A DNA stretch of 64,000 nucleotides, taken from assembly GCF_039634365.2 (NCBI RefSeq), contig NZ_CP155079.2:3100001-3164000 (forward strand), written 5' to 3'. The translations under genes and the position numbers were made by a program. The DNA comes from Mucilaginibacter sp. PAMB04168. GTDB lineage: Bacteria; Bacteroidota; Bacteroidia; Sphingobacteriales; Sphingobacteriaceae. The stretch's first letter is position 1, and the number at the start of each line of letters is the position of its first letter. Of this stretch, positions 1 through 9,389 are shown piece after piece. The notes under the pieces are model-generated. The model was not told where the DNA came from. It did no database searches and worked only from the letters and a program-made list of their open reading frames with translations.

Positions 1-417
1 TGATTTGGCATGATGCACGTGGTGCGAGATCACATATATTTCTTCGGGAATAATTTTAAGAGTAATATTCTGCGTAATGAAACGCCAAACCGGGTTACGA
101 AACTTAAAGGCCCTGTGGGTACAATAGCGGTGGTACCAAACTGTGCCATGCGAACCCATTACCACCATGCTGTAAACTGCGGCTACGGCTAATATTTTAA
201 GGCTAAAAAACTTAAAGATAAAAAGAAAAAGCGGCACCGCCAGGCAAACAATCATCATCCAACTGGTAAAAGACAACCAGTTCTTCTTCGTCTTAAAGAT
301 GTTTAATCTTTTAAAAAACTCCCTGAATATATCTCCGGCTTTTGGCTTTGATAAATTTCCGTCTCCGTCTGTCCAACCATAAGAAGGCTGTTCTAACACA
401 CTATCTATAAATGCCAT
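1..417 (-). CDS. Fatty acid (acyl-CoA type) desaturase, N-terminal part, cut by window start
   Basis: Reading the reverse strand from the ATG at 417 gives 139 open codons running off the window edge. A hydrophobic stretch near residues 50-85 is followed by HRYCTHRAF, the HxxxxH first histidine box of membrane di-iron desaturases, and by ISHHVHH, which fits the HxxHH second box. These His residues would bind the two irons that insert a double bond into a fatty acyl chain at the membrane. The third box would lie beyond the window. Family membership is well supported; substrate and position of the double bond cannot be told. Confidence 0.85.
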   Translation of the reverse strand, partial: MAFIDSVLEQPSYGWTDGDGNLSKPKAGDIFREFFKRLNIFKTKKNWLSFTSWMMIVCLAVPLFLFIFKFFSLKILAVAAVYSMVVMGSHGTVWYHRYCTHRAFKFRNPVWRFITQNITLKIIPEEIYVISHHVHHAKS

Positions 418-530
418 AAATCCTGGGTATCTGTTTTAAACTAATTAGTGGTCTGTAAGGTAGGTAAATTATTTGGACTATTTCTAAATTTGTTTACAAC
501 CTTGCGCGGTATTAAGCGTTATTTAGCATT

Positions 531-749
531 ATGGAAGACTTTGGAATAACACTGGCTGTAAACGGCCAGCAAATAGCAGCTACCGTGCATCCGCATATTG
601 AAGGCGAAAGCACTTATTATGATATTGTAACTGATGATTTTACCATCAGCATTTACAAAGATACCATGTACACCTGGGCTGCCGATGTGAATGCAGGCTT
701 CAGCAATGAGGAAATACAAACCATTGGCGAGCAGCTGAACGATTATTAA
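531..749 (+). CDS. Small hypothetical protein (72 aa)
   Basis: A short acidic soluble protein without signal peptide or membrane segment. It is rich in beta-prone stretches (LAVNGQQIAATVHPHIEG) and in aromatic residues, and ends in LNDY. It is followed directly by a strong hairpin terminator, which supports it as a real, separately transcribed gene. The antisense frame at 519-719 is judged a shadow. I do not recognise the family. Confidence 0.65.
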   Translation: MEDFGITLAVNGQQIAATVHPHIEGESTYYDIVTDDFTISIYKDTMYTWAADVNAGFSNEEIQTIGEQLNDY

Positions 750-750
750 T

Positions 751-786
751 AAAAAATGGATTCTGTTCTCACAGAAGCCATTTTTT
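751..786. terminator. Bidirectional hairpin terminator
   Basis: The arms AAAAAATGG and CCATTTTTT enclose a second stem TTCTGT / ACAGAA with a four-base loop. The A-run on one side and T-run on the other let it serve both the forward small gene ending at 749 and the reverse barrel gene ending at 804. Confidence 0.8.
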
Positions 787-803
787 ATATTGATTATATG
801 CTT

Positions 804-3638
804 TTAATAAAAGCTGCCATCTCCCCTTCTACGCATTGGCCGGCCGTTACGGCTTGGCGAGCCCGACCATTTTTGAAGGTTGGTGCGCACGCTAAACATA
901 AAATAACGACTAAGGGCATTTGATAATGTATTTGTATAGCCGTTATCATTAATAACCTGGTTGGTAAAGTTATTTTGCTTTAAAATATCGAATACTTGTA
1001 TCCTGAAAGTAAGGTTACGGCGCGCTAGAAAATCTTTTTCGATATACCCGTTTATAACCAGCGGATTACTTGAAACACTTTGCTGAATATTACCTCCGAT
1101 GAAGTTTTTACTTGCTTCGTAGCCAATAGTCAAAGACCTTTCTTTCATTAAAAAGAAGCGTCCGTCTATAGCGAGTGCCGTACGCTGCAACGTTGTTGTT
1201 GATGTGCTGCCCACTGTAAGAAACGTTTTGGTATAATCATAAGAAATAAACGGATTAACCTCTATTGATTCGTTGGGGTTAATGCGCGGGCCAAAGCGCT
1301 GGTTTAAACGCCATGCATTGGTTGTGGTAGGTAAGTTATCAACCATAGCCAGGCTGTGGTTAAAAGTTACACTGCCATTTAATGATAAGTTATACTTACG
1401 ATCGGCCAGTTGCTTAGCTAAATTATAGTTACCCCCGGCACTATAAGAACCGCTAAGGTTAACGTAATTAGTTTGGTTAATGTATGCTCTTTTGTTAGGA
1501 TCGGCAGGGTCGAGTATCCTTACGTTATTGGTTGCAATTTGATTGCGAACGGTACTTCCGTACAAATTAACTGATATGTTAAACTTTGAATTAGAGAGGT
1601 AGTTGTTATACTGTGCATTTACATTATGCCTGAAAGAGACCTTCAAGTTGGGGTTACCCACAATAGGATTTTGCCTGTTAGATGTATCTATGATGGGTTG
1701 TATTTGTGTAAATGATGGCTCAACCGGGCTGCCCGAATAGTTGATGGACGCCCTATGCTGCCTTGACCACTGGTATTGAAAACGTGCAATGGGAATTACA
1801 AAAAAATTATTTCTTGTTGTTCTGATATTGCCCCTGCTTACATTGTCGCCGGTAAGGCTGGTAGGCACCGCAGTAACACCGAACGACAAGTTATATTTTG
1901 TTTGATTAAGCCGATAGTTGAAAGCTAAACGCGATTCTGTAAAGGCATAATTATATACATTGTTTAAGCCTTCGCCCATGGGCAGTCGTAAACCGCTGGG
2001 TGCTATACTATCTGTTAAAGCATTGTTGTCATATCCGCGGTAATTAATTTGGGCATTAAATTCAAACTGTGATATTAAAGACAAGGGCTCAACGTAAGTT
2101 ACGCTCGTTCTAAAATTACGCGTGAGATTGTCACGTGTAATAAGCCGGTGTGTATTTAAATTTCCAGTAACTAAACCCAGATTGTTTTTATAGCCAATAA
2201 GCGTGTTTTGCTCATTATCTTGCTGCTGATTGGTGTGGTTATAGCTTAATTGGATTGACGCATTACGCCGTGGTTTCTTAAATATATGCTGATAAAAAAT
2301 TATTCCTCCAAAATTAGGTGTCGTGTTGGAGCTGATGTTGCTTCCATTATTGTTCTGAAACCGCAAGCCGCTATCAGCCCTGCTTGAGTTGCTGCTGGCA
2401 CTACTACTGTTGATGTTAATAGTTGGAGTAACCCTTAAAAAGTTAGCGCTATCGGGGCTGTACTCAAACTCAAAACTGAAGTTGTGCTGTTTGTTGTTAT
2501 TAAGCTGATTGCTGTTTCTAACAAAAAAAAGTGTATCTGATTGAGCCGTTCCATTGGGTAAACGGCTTTGATAATAGCTCTGACCGTAACTGTTATTTAC
2601 AGAATTTACGTTAGTATAGTTATAACGATAATTCATGTTCACCTCAATTTTAGGGGTCCACTGATCGCGGTAGGTAATGCTCGGGCTTCCTGATGTCGTC
2701 GTTCCGCCAGATCCTGTAGCGCCGGGAGCACCGTTATTGCCACCACCACCTGCTCCACCGGCTATGCCACTTGAGGCCACGCCATTTACGGTGTTTCTGA
2801 AGTTGCCATTTATATTCAACACCTTATTACCATCCCGTCTTTCGAGTGCAACACGGCTTTCGTACCTGCTGTTGTTGCCTCCGCCGGCATTTATCCGCGC
2901 CGTATTACCTACAGACCGGTCAGCGCGGGTTGTTATGTTTAATACTTTTTGTGGATCTCCATCCTTAATACCGGTACGAGCGGCTTGGTCGCCATAATCA
3001 TCCACAACCTGTATTTTTTCCACCACGTCTGCTCCTAACGATTGGATAGCCCTGGCTAAATCGCCGCCGGCATAATCCTTTCCATTTAGTTTAGCTTTAG
3101 TAATTTGCTGACCTTGATGCGTTACCGAGCCATCGCTGCCCACTTCCATACCTTCCATCTTCTTTAATAACTCGTCGACTGTAGCATTAGGCCTTACTTT
3201 GTAATCGCTTGCACGGTACTCAACGGTATCGGTTTTGTAAGTGATGCTGGGTGCGTTAACTACTACTGCCGCTAACTGATTGGATTGAGCTCCCAGAATT
3301 ATAGGATCGAGTACCAGGCGGGCCACGGCATCGTTATTAAGCATGCGCCTCACCAGTGGCTTAAAGCCAATACTTGTGATGCTCAGCACAAACGTAGCCG
3401 ACTTTATATTTTTAAATACAAAAATGCCATCGGCATTTGTGGTCGTTACGGTGCTATCGGTAGCTGTTTTTAATTTTACGGTAGCACCTATTATGGCTTC
3501 GTCAGTACTGTCTTTGACAATACCGCTGACCTCGCGAACAGGCAAGGGCGGCCGGGCATTGCCACCACGGGCTGGCACCTGCGCAAACAGTTTGGCCGCG
3601 AATAAAATAAAGGTAATTATCAGTAAGGTTTGTTTCAT
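804..3638 (-). CDS. TonB-receptor-like outer-membrane beta-barrel protein
   Basis: A 944-residue exported protein with a signal peptide (about residues 1-20, cleavage after LFAQ). Next comes a CarboxypepD_reg-like beta-sandwich (about 36-115, starting VSGIVKDSTDEAIIGATV), then a plug-like region (TVDELLKKMEGMEVGSDG, about 155-230), then a long Asn/Tyr/Ser-rich barrel (about 330-930) with alternating aromatic strands. A Gly/Ala/Thr-rich loop lies around residues 290-315. This is the Bacteroidota OMP_b-brl / TonB-dependent receptor architecture, but the C-terminus is a basic tail ending in GSFY rather than a canonical final strand. It probably acts in the outer membrane; the ligand is unknown. 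The glycine-rich exported protein at 3667-4503 lies 28 bp upstream on the same strand and is probably in the same operon. Confidence 0.85.
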   Translation of the reverse strand: MKQTLLIITFILFAAKLFAQVPARGGNARPPLPVREVSGIVKDSTDEAIIGATVKLKTATDSTVTTTNADGIFVFKNIKSATFVLSITSIGFKPLVRRMLNNDAVARLVLDPIILGAQSNQLAAVVVNAPSITYKTDTVEYRASDYKVRPNATVDELLKKMEGMEVGSDGSVTHQGQQITKAKLNGKDYAGGDLARAIQSLGADVVEKIQVVDDYGDQAARTGIKDGDPQKVLNITTRADRSVGNTARINAGGGNNSRYESRVALERRDGNKVLNINGNFRNTVNGVASSGIAGGAGGGGNNGAPGATGSGGTTTSGSPSITYRDQWTPKIEVNMNYRYNYTNVNSVNNSYGQSYYQSRLPNGTAQSDTLFFVRNSNQLNNNKQHNFSFEFEYSPDSANFLRVTPTININSSSASSNSSRADSGLRFQNNNGSNISSNTTPNFGGIIFYQHIFKKPRRNASIQLSYNHTNQQQDNEQNTLIGYKNNLGLVTGNLNTHRLITRDNLTRNFRTSVTYVEPLSLISQFEFNAQINYRGYDNNALTDSIAPSGLRLPMGEGLNNVYNYAFTESRLAFNYRLNQTKYNLSFGVTAVPTSLTGDNVSRGNIRTTRNNFFVIPIARFQYQWSRQHRASINYSGSPVEPSFTQIQPIIDTSNRQNPIVGNPNLKVSFRHNVNAQYNNYLSNSKFNISVNLYGSTVRNQIATNNVRILDPADPNKRAYINQTNYVNLSGSYSAGGNYNLAKQLADRKYNLSLNGSVTFNHSLAMVDNLPTTTNAWRLNQRFGPRINPNESIEVNPFISYDYTKTFLTVGSTSTTTLQRTALAIDGRFFLMKERSLTIGYEASKNFIGGNIQQSVSSNPLVINGYIEKDFLARRNLTFRIQVFDILKQNNFTNQVINDNGYTNTLSNALSRYFMFSVRTNLQKWSGSPSRNGRPMRRRGDGSFY

Positions 3639-3666
3639 GTGTAAGGTTTAAAGTTGTAGTAAGGTA

Positions 3667-4503
3667 TTAAGGCTTAGCCAGTTTGTATTTGCCCCAAAAA
3701 TCGGTAGCTGTCATCATATCCATCATCTGGCCTCCAAAACCGCCACCGCCGAAGCCGCCACCATTTCCGCCGCCGTTCCCACCACCGCCGTCTCCGCCAC
3801 CCTGGCGGTTAGCGATGCGCATACCGCCGCCGTTGCCCATTTGTATGCCATTCAGCTTAACATTGTAAGCCAGCTCCGTTTGCTTTGATGCATCAAGTTC
3901 AAGCAACTTTAGCGGAATGGCCAGTTCGTAAAACAAATTGCCCTTTGTATCGAAGTTTATGGCCGTTTTAAAACCGTAAGTATTATAAATAGAAACTAAT
4001 GTGTCAGTAATTTCTTTAACCCCGGTTACGCTGAGTTCTTTCATTCCGGCAACTGCTTGCTTACGCGATGCTACTAAGGCAACGGTATCAACGTCGCCTC
4101 CACCCTGGCGGCCTCTACCGCCCCCGCCCATGCGAAAACCGCGGCCACGGGTTACAAACGGATAAACAAAGGTAGCGGCATCTTTCTCCTTCTTCTTTCC
4201 GTCTTTGTTAATAGTAAAGGTTAACCCACCGCCCAATAGCTTATTTATATTAAGTTGATCGGTAGAAGTAATGGCCAGATAAAGATTGTTAGCGTCATTA
4301 GCAAGTGTGTATCTTAACGATGTACTTTTGTTATACTCGGGTAAAGTTCCCCACTCGTTATGTTTGCCATCTATCTTAACAGCTGCAGGCGCTTTAACGC
4401 CCTCGGCCATATCCGGTTTCTTTTGGGCCGAAACGCTGCCTCCAAGCAACAGGCAAAGGCCTATGATTTTCCACGACTTATTATAAGTGTTGTTTAGCGA
4501 CAT
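3667..4503 (-). CDS. Exported glycine-rich protein with CBM9-like domain
   Basis: 278 residues with a signal peptide ending near GGSVSAQ (about residue 26). The stretch VKIDGKHNEWGTLPEYN followed by a LYLAITSTD strand is typical of the family-9 carbohydrate-binding-like fold. Two glycine-rich segments follow (RGRGFRMGGGGRGRQGGG near 120, and GGGDGGGGNGGGNGGGFGGG near 235-255). It is probably periplasmic or surface exposed. It precedes the barrel gene in the same direction with a 28-bp gap, so the two probably work together. The proline-rich open frame on the opposite strand is an artefact of the Gly codons. Confidence 0.75.
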   Translation of the reverse strand: MSLNNTYNKSWKIIGLCLLLGGSVSAQKKPDMAEGVKAPAAVKIDGKHNEWGTLPEYNKSTSLRYTLANDANNLYLAITSTDQLNINKLLGGGLTFTINKDGKKKEKDAATFVYPFVTRGRGFRMGGGGRGRQGGGDVDTVALVASRKQAVAGMKELSVTGVKEITDTLVSIYNTYGFKTAINFDTKGNLFYELAIPLKLLELDASKQTELAYNVKLNGIQMGNGGGMRIANRQGGGDGGGGNGGGNGGGFGGGGFGGQMMDMMTATDFWGKYKLAKP

Positions 4504-4846
4504 AAGTATTTATGTATGTACAGATGAGCCGGTTTTGTATATACGCCGAACTGACCTTAGGTTTATAATATGATGCGCTATTTTAAAAACATTGCATATT
4601 TTAATTATTGCGCTTACCAAATTTAACGGTAAATACACTAAGTATTAAAAATTACTAAGTAATAAATTGAATACAAAAGCATAAATTATAAACTTGTTAC
4701 ACTAAAATTCACGTAGGAAAAATATTTTTTAAACCGGTTAAACCAACATCCGTCAATACACTCTATCATCAGTTATGACAATTAACTTCTTGGCGTTTAC
4801 AACCAAACATCACACCCATTGTTTATTATTGCGTAATAAGCGAGCC
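4504..4846. other. AT-rich divergent intergenic region
   Basis: About 340 bp of AT-rich sequence between two divergent secreted-protein genes. It must hold both promoters, but I could not pick out a convincing TTTG / TAnnTTTG pair. No RNA gene or repeat seen. Confidence 0.5.
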
Positions 4847-5548
4847 ATGGTAAAACATATCAATTTATGCCTTATTTTCTTATTTGCTACCAGCTGTTGC
4901 ATGGCCCAGGAGACTGTTGCGCGTGAGCGTAAACTAACCCCGGAGGTTGTTGAGGAGTACACGGTTTTAAAAAGCAATTATGATGTAATGCAAGGCACCT
5001 ATGCTGCTTATTTAAAAAAGACGCTCATTGCGGCGGGCCGTTACAACAACAATAAGAAAGTTGGTACATGGTCTTTTTTTGATAGTAAAGGCGTAGTAAA
5101 GCAACGCTTTAATTACGACGACATGTCCTTAACCTATGAAGCCCCGCAAGAGCAAGGCAGCCAGATCACATATGTTGTAGATGATTCCTTAAAAAACGAT
5201 TACAAGTTTTTGCGTCCGATCAGAATTGGGGGTAACTATTACGGCTATTTACCTTATATTAATCTGGTGCGACTGCCCGCCGAGCTAAAAAACCTCCAAA
5301 ATGAAACGGAGAAGGTAAGAATGGAGCTCTTAGTAAGTCCGGGTGGCAGGCTTGCCGAATTTAAATTACGCATACGCTCTGTTAATGCAGTGGATGATGG
5401 AGATGATGTACTTTTGAATGTAAATGTTAACCTGCTGGCCGATGAAGACAAAATATATATGGCCGGCAAGCTGAACGACAATCCAGTACCAGTACGCATA
5501 CTAATTCCTTGTCAATTTTACAGAACCGACAGAATAAGATTACCATAA
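4847..5548 (+). CDS. Secreted hypothetical protein with MORN-like motif
   Basis: The ATG at 4847 is preferred over the in-frame ATG at 4775 because it gives a clean signal peptide (MVKHINLCLIFLFATSC, cleavage near MAQ). The mature part has GRYNNNKKVGTWSFFDSKG followed by a VVKQRFNYDD strand, resembling the MORN/YwqK-type repeat seen in Bacteroidota secreted proteins. A C-terminal half follows that ends in a possible TonB-C-like strand region (VRMELLVSPGGRLAEFKLRI). Function unknown. A strong terminator follows the stop immediately. Confidence 0.7.
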   Translation: MVKHINLCLIFLFATSCCMAQETVARERKLTPEVVEEYTVLKSNYDVMQGTYAAYLKKTLIAAGRYNNNKKVGTWSFFDSKGVVKQRFNYDDMSLTYEAPQEQGSQITYVVDDSLKNDYKFLRPIRIGGNYYGYLPYINLVRLPAELKNLQNETEKVRMELLVSPGGRLAEFKLRIRSVNAVDDGDDVLLNVNVNLLADEDKIYMAGKLNDNPVPVRILIPCQFYRTDRIRLP

Positions 5549-5582
5549 AAAAGCCGCCGGAGAAGTTCCGGCGGCTTTTTTA
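5547..5582. terminator. Rho-independent terminator
   Basis: Perfect 9-bp GC stem GCCGCCGGA / TCCGGCGGC with a five-base loop. An A-run precedes and a T-run follows, so it can serve both the gene ending at 5548 and the reverse gene ending at 5600. Confidence 0.9.
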
Positions 5583-5599
5583 TGGTATGTCTCGTTTTC

Positions 5600-6100
5600 T
5601 TAGTGCTGATGATGGCCATCGGGACCATGAGCATGCCCGTGCGACAATTCCTCAGCATTGGCCGGGCGCACGTTAATGATCTCACCTTTAAAGTGCAATT
5701 CCTGACCCGCCATTGGATGGTTGAGGTCTACAATAACTGAGTCTTCAACTACTGATACCACCTGACCTTGAAAACGGTTGCCTTGGTTATCTTGCAAAGG
5801 CAAAACTGCACCCACTTCTGGCATATCTGTACCGTCAAACATTTCTTTAGGCAAATTAGCTACAGCTTCATCGTTATATTCACCGTAAGCATCTTCGGCG
5901 CTCAATTTAAAATCAAAGCTATCGCCGGTTGAAAGTGTGCTCAGGTTTTCTTCGAACCTTGGCAGCATCTGACCTGCGCCATACAAAAAAGTTAATGGCT
6001 GCTCCTGGGTTGCACTTTCAACCAAAGCTTCTGAGCCGTCTTCCTGGTTAACATACAAATCGTAGGTTAACGATACGACGTGTTGTGATTCAATTTTCAT
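5600..6100 (-). CDS. slyD: FKBP-type peptidyl-prolyl isomerase, SlyD-like
   Basis: 166 residues with the SlyD arrangement. The FKBP half (about 1-70, with PLTFLYGAGQMLPRFEENL) is interrupted by the insert-in-flap chaperone domain (AEDAYGEYNDEAV to about residue 130), and the FKBP strand returns at HPMAGQELHFKGEI. It ends in a histidine-rich metal-binding tail (HGHAHGPDGHHQH). Family members are cytoplasmic prolyl isomerase/chaperones that bind nickel or zinc through this tail. It lies 23 bp upstream of the DUF255 gene at 6124 in the same direction, so co-transcription is likely. Confidence 0.92.
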   Translation of the reverse strand: MKIESQHVVSLTYDLYVNQEDGSEALVESATQEQPLTFLYGAGQMLPRFEENLSTLSTGDSFDFKLSAEDAYGEYNDEAVANLPKEMFDGTDMPEVGAVLPLQDNQGNRFQGQVVSVVEDSVIVDLNHPMAGQELHFKGEIINVRPANAEELSHGHAHGPDGHHQH

Positions 6101-6123
6101 TAGATAAATTTTTAATTAATAAG

Positions 6124-8139
6124 CTACGAAAGCAAAATTTGTTTTAAAGCCTCCGTTACCGAGTAAGCCGGTATTCCGCAAGTTTTGTCTTTACAGATAA
6201 ATATACGGCTTTGGGCAGCTACCCTGTTTTGCAGTAAAGGTAAGTTTTCTTGCGTACCGCCCAAGATTATTTTGTTAGGTATATAGTGCTTTTCCCACTC
6301 CTGGCGTACGGCATGTGCATCATTACCAGTTATAGCAACCTCATATAAGCCAGCTATTTCCTCCAATAACAACAAGGTCCAGTTGGCGTAAGATGAACCA
6401 TAATTGGCCATATAAGGCATTACATTGCGCAACAACTGCGCTGATATTTCCTGATAACGCTGGTGGTCAAGAAACAGAGATATTTTTTTTAAATTACGCG
6501 CCATTACTGAATTGGATGATGAAATAACACCATCCATAATTTCCGTTTTCCGGGCTATAAGCTGCTCATCATCCGCAGCGGTATAAAAAAACATCCCTTC
6601 GCCTTCATCATAGTAATATGCAATAGCATTATCGGCGAGTTTTTGCGCAACATCAAGCCACTGTTTGTTGAAGGTAACCTCATATAAGGCAATGAAGGCC
6701 TCTATAACGTTGGCGTAATCATCTAAAAAGGCTATAACCTTTTCTTCTCTATTAACACCAGGCCTAAAGATACGGGCCAGCCTGTATTTTTCGGTAATGA
6801 GATTTTGATGAATAAATGTGCCGTTTTGAATAGCTAATGCCAAGTAGCTTTCGCTGTTAAATGTACGGTAAGCTTCACAAATCCCATTCAACATTAAGCC
6901 ATTCCATGATGCTAAAATTTTATTATCCAATCCTGGCCGTATACGGCGGCTCCTGGCTTCAAAAACCCTGGCTTTTGCACCTGCAATGGCGCTTTGCAAA
7001 GCACCGGTTTCCATGCCCAGTTTATGGGCTAATAATTCGTCCCGCTCGTTTCGGTGTAGCACGTTGGTTTGTTCTTCTTCCCAGTTACCATCATCGGTAA
7101 TGTGATAGTAGGTACAGAACAAATCTGCTTCATCGCCCAAGATATTTTCAATTTCCGCCTTCGTGAAGGTGTAAAACTTGCCTTCTATCCCCTCACTATC
7201 TGCATCAAGTGCTGAGTAAAAGCCAAAGCCTGGCGAGGTTAATTCACGCTTTACAAATTCAATCGTTTCCTCAACCACCTTTTTGTATAACTCATCCTTA
7301 TTCCAAACATAGGCCTCGGCATATAAGCCCACCAGTTGGGCATTGTCATAAAGCATTTTTTCAAAGTGCGGCACATGCCAGCGCCCATCAACCGAATAGC
7401 GGGCAAAACCGCCTCCTATATGATCATAAATGCCCCCACATGCCATTTTATTCAGCGTAAGTTTAACCTGGCGGGCTACGCTTTCATCCTGCATGAGGTG
7501 AGCAAAGCGCATGAGCGTTAACCAGTTGTTAGGCATCGGAAATTTAGGCGACCTGCCTGTACCTCCTTCGGTGGCATCGAAATGTTTCTTCCAGTTTGTG
7601 ATAATGGTCTTCAAATCGGCAGCTGTATACTGAGGTTGTTCGGTAATCAGATCTACCGACTCAAACTGCTGGATGCCCTCGGTTAAGCGCTCAGCATATT
7701 CCACAGCTTCCTTGGGTCGGGTTCCGTAAAAATCTGCCAGGCTGGTGAGGATATTTATCCAGTCTTGCTTGGGGTAATAGGTACCACCGTAAATTGGACG
7801 CTGATCAGGCAAACAAATACAGTTAAGGGGCCAGCCGCCGCGGTTGGTCATGAGCTGTACGGCGCTCATATAAATTTGGTCAACATCGGGCCGTTCTTCT
7901 CTGTCTACCTTAATACAAACAAAATGTTCGTTCATCAGCGTAGCTACCTGCTCGTCCTCAAAGCTTTCATGTTCCATAACATGGCACCAGTGGCAAGCCG
8001 AGTAACCAATGCTTACAATGATCAGCTTGCTTTCATCCCTCGCTTTTTGAAGGGCCTCGGTTCCCCATGGGTACCAATCCACCGGGTTGTTGGCATGTTG
8101 CAGTAAGTATGGTGATGCAGCATTGGCAAGACGATTCAT
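6124..8139 (-). CDS. Thioredoxin-domain (DUF255/YyaL) protein
   Basis: 671 residues, the usual length for the YyaL/spermatogenesis-associated protein 20 family. The N-terminal 170 residues are a thioredoxin-like DUF255 domain with [16 protein letters not shown] and [14 protein letters not shown], the latter carrying the CxxC. The rest is an alpha/alpha-barrel resembling cellobiose epimerases and six-hairpin glycosidases (for example [16 protein letters not shown]). No signal peptide is present. The biochemical role of this conserved family is not settled. SlyD follows 23 bp downstream. Confidence 0.9.
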   Translation of the reverse strand: MNRLANAASPYLLQHANNPVDWYPWGTEALQKARDESKLIIVSIGYSACHWCHVMEHESFEDEQVATLMNEHFVCIKVDREERPDVDQIYMSAVQLMTNRGGWPLNCICLPDQRPIYGGTYYPKQDWINILTSLADFYGTRPKEAVEYAERLTEGIQQFESVDLITEQPQYTAADLKTIITNWKKHFDATEGGTGRSPKFPMPNNWLTLMRFAHLMQDESVARQVKLTLNKMACGGIYDHIGGGFARYSVDGRWHVPHFEKMLYDNAQLVGLYAEAYVWNKDELYKKVVEETIEFVKRELTSPGFGFYSALDADSEGIEGKFYTFTKAEIENILGDEADLFCTYYHITDDGNWEEEQTNVLHRNERDELLAHKLGMETGALQSAIAGAKARVFEARSRRIRPGLDNKILASWNGLMLNGICEAYRTFNSESYLALAIQNGTFIHQNLITEKYRLARIFRPGVNREEKVIAFLDDYANVIEAFIALYEVTFNKQWLDVAQKLADNAIAYYYDEGEGMFFYTAADDEQLIARKTEIMDGVISSSNSVMARNLKKISLFLDHQRYQEISAQLLRNVMPYMANYGSSYANWTLLLLEEIAGLYEVAITGNDAHAVRQEWEKHYIPNKIILGGTQENLPLLQNRVAAQSRIFICKDKTCGIPAYSVTEALKQILLS

Positions 8140-8210
8140 AACGATTTAAATTTTTCCTGTATTCTTAGAATGAACCAGCAGATGAAACTTATGGTTTTAT
8201 ATATAAGCAA

Positions 8211-8242
8211 TAATGCCGTACAGCTACTCCTATACGGCATTA
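8211..8242 (-). terminator. Hairpin terminator downstream of the SDR gene
   Basis: Perfect 10-bp stem TAATGCCGTA / TACGGCATTA with a 12-base loop, just after the stop of the reverse gene ending at 8264. The T-run on the reverse strand is short, so strength is uncertain. Confidence 0.6.
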
Positions 8243-8263
8243 TTAAATATGGGGTAGAAAAGC

Positions 8264-9172
8264 TTATTCCTTGTGGTCGTGCCCTTCATGCGAAGGGAAA
8301 TCGCCTTCGGTGCTGCCAATCTGGTTGTTGATGGTTACCCGCTCTTCGGCTGATGCCGCATGCTCAGTATGCTGTTTACCGCTGGTACTTGGTGCGGTAA
8401 TACTTGCTGTAACCGCTGCTGCGGCATTATCGGTAAGTAAGTTATTAAACAGCATATTCGCTTTATTCATTATACCTGGTACTACTTTATCACTCCCTGC
8501 CTTTAGGCCTTCAAAAGCAGCAGCCGCTACTTCCTCAGGTTTGTAAAAGGTCATTTTTTTGTAGGCCACCGTATTGGTTGCTTTTGCTTTGTGAAAGAAA
8601 TCAGTATCGGTAGCATTTGGCAACAGTGCAGTTAAAGTCACATTGGTATCTTTTACTTCCTGTATCAGCGCTTCGGTAAATGACAGTACAAATGATTTAG
8701 CAGCAGCATAAACCGCCATTAATGGCGTAGCTGACTTTGCCAATGATGATGACACATTCAATATTTTGCCATCATTACGGGCTACCATGTCTTTAAGGTA
8801 ATATTTGGTTAAACTAACCAATGCGATTACGTCCAGATGAATGATGTCAATATCACGGTTAAGGTCGGTATCTATAAAAGCGCCATACTCCGCTTGCCCG
8901 GCGTTATTTACCAAGGCATCAACAGTTATACCCCATTGCTGCGTTTGTTCGTAAATGGCTTTAGCCGCACCGGGTTTGAACAAATCCTGCGCTATGGTTT
9001 TAACTTCTATATCGCACTGTTGCTCCAGTTCGCGTGCTACTTCTTCAAGGCGTTCATCGCTCCGGCTTACTATAATAAGGTTGTAGCCGTCCATGGCAAA
9101 TAATTTTGATAACTCGTATCCAATTCCACTGGTACCGCCGGTAATCAGCGCATATTTGTTGTTGCTTTTCAT
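8264..9172 (-). CDS. Short-chain dehydrogenase/reductase with His-rich tail
   Basis: 302 residues. The SDR fold occupies about 1-250: the nucleotide-binding TGGTSGIGYELSK, the LVNNAGQAEYG motif, a catalytic Ser in ILNVSSSLAKS and the YAAAK Tyr/Lys pair. It most resembles the DltE/YqjQ group of classical SDRs with NAD(P)(H). The last 50 residues are not part of the fold: an Ala/Thr stretch, then EGDFPSHEGHDHKE, a small histidine cluster like that on SlyD nearby. Substrate unknown. Confidence 0.88.
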   Translation of the reverse strand: MKSNNKYALITGGTSGIGYELSKLFAMDGYNLIIVSRSDERLEEVARELEQQCDIEVKTIAQDLFKPGAAKAIYEQTQQWGITVDALVNNAGQAEYGAFIDTDLNRDIDIIHLDVIALVSLTKYYLKDMVARNDGKILNVSSSLAKSATPLMAVYAAAKSFVLSFTEALIQEVKDTNVTLTALLPNATDTDFFHKAKATNTVAYKKMTFYKPEEVAAAAFEGLKAGSDKVVPGIMNKANMLFNNLLTDNAAAAVTASITAPSTSGKQHTEHAASAEERVTINNQIGSTEGDFPSHEGHDHKE

Positions 9173-9389
9173 AGGTAAAGTTGTTTGATTACTATAGTTA
9201 ACAATGGCACGAGCAAATTGTATAGCATTTTAATATATTTTTAATTACCAGCTTGTTGATAGCTTTCAAGAGGTTTTATACTGATGGCAAGTAGCCAGCA
9301 GTAGATCGGTGGCCGCTTATCTGATATTATCTTTCGGGCTTTCGCACCAAAACTTTAATTTCGCAGTTTAAGAAAACGAGGAGAAGATT

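Noticed and set aside
3683-3868. Proline-rich open frame on the forward strand
   Set aside because: It is the complement of Gly codons in the CBM9-like gene; no signal or motif.
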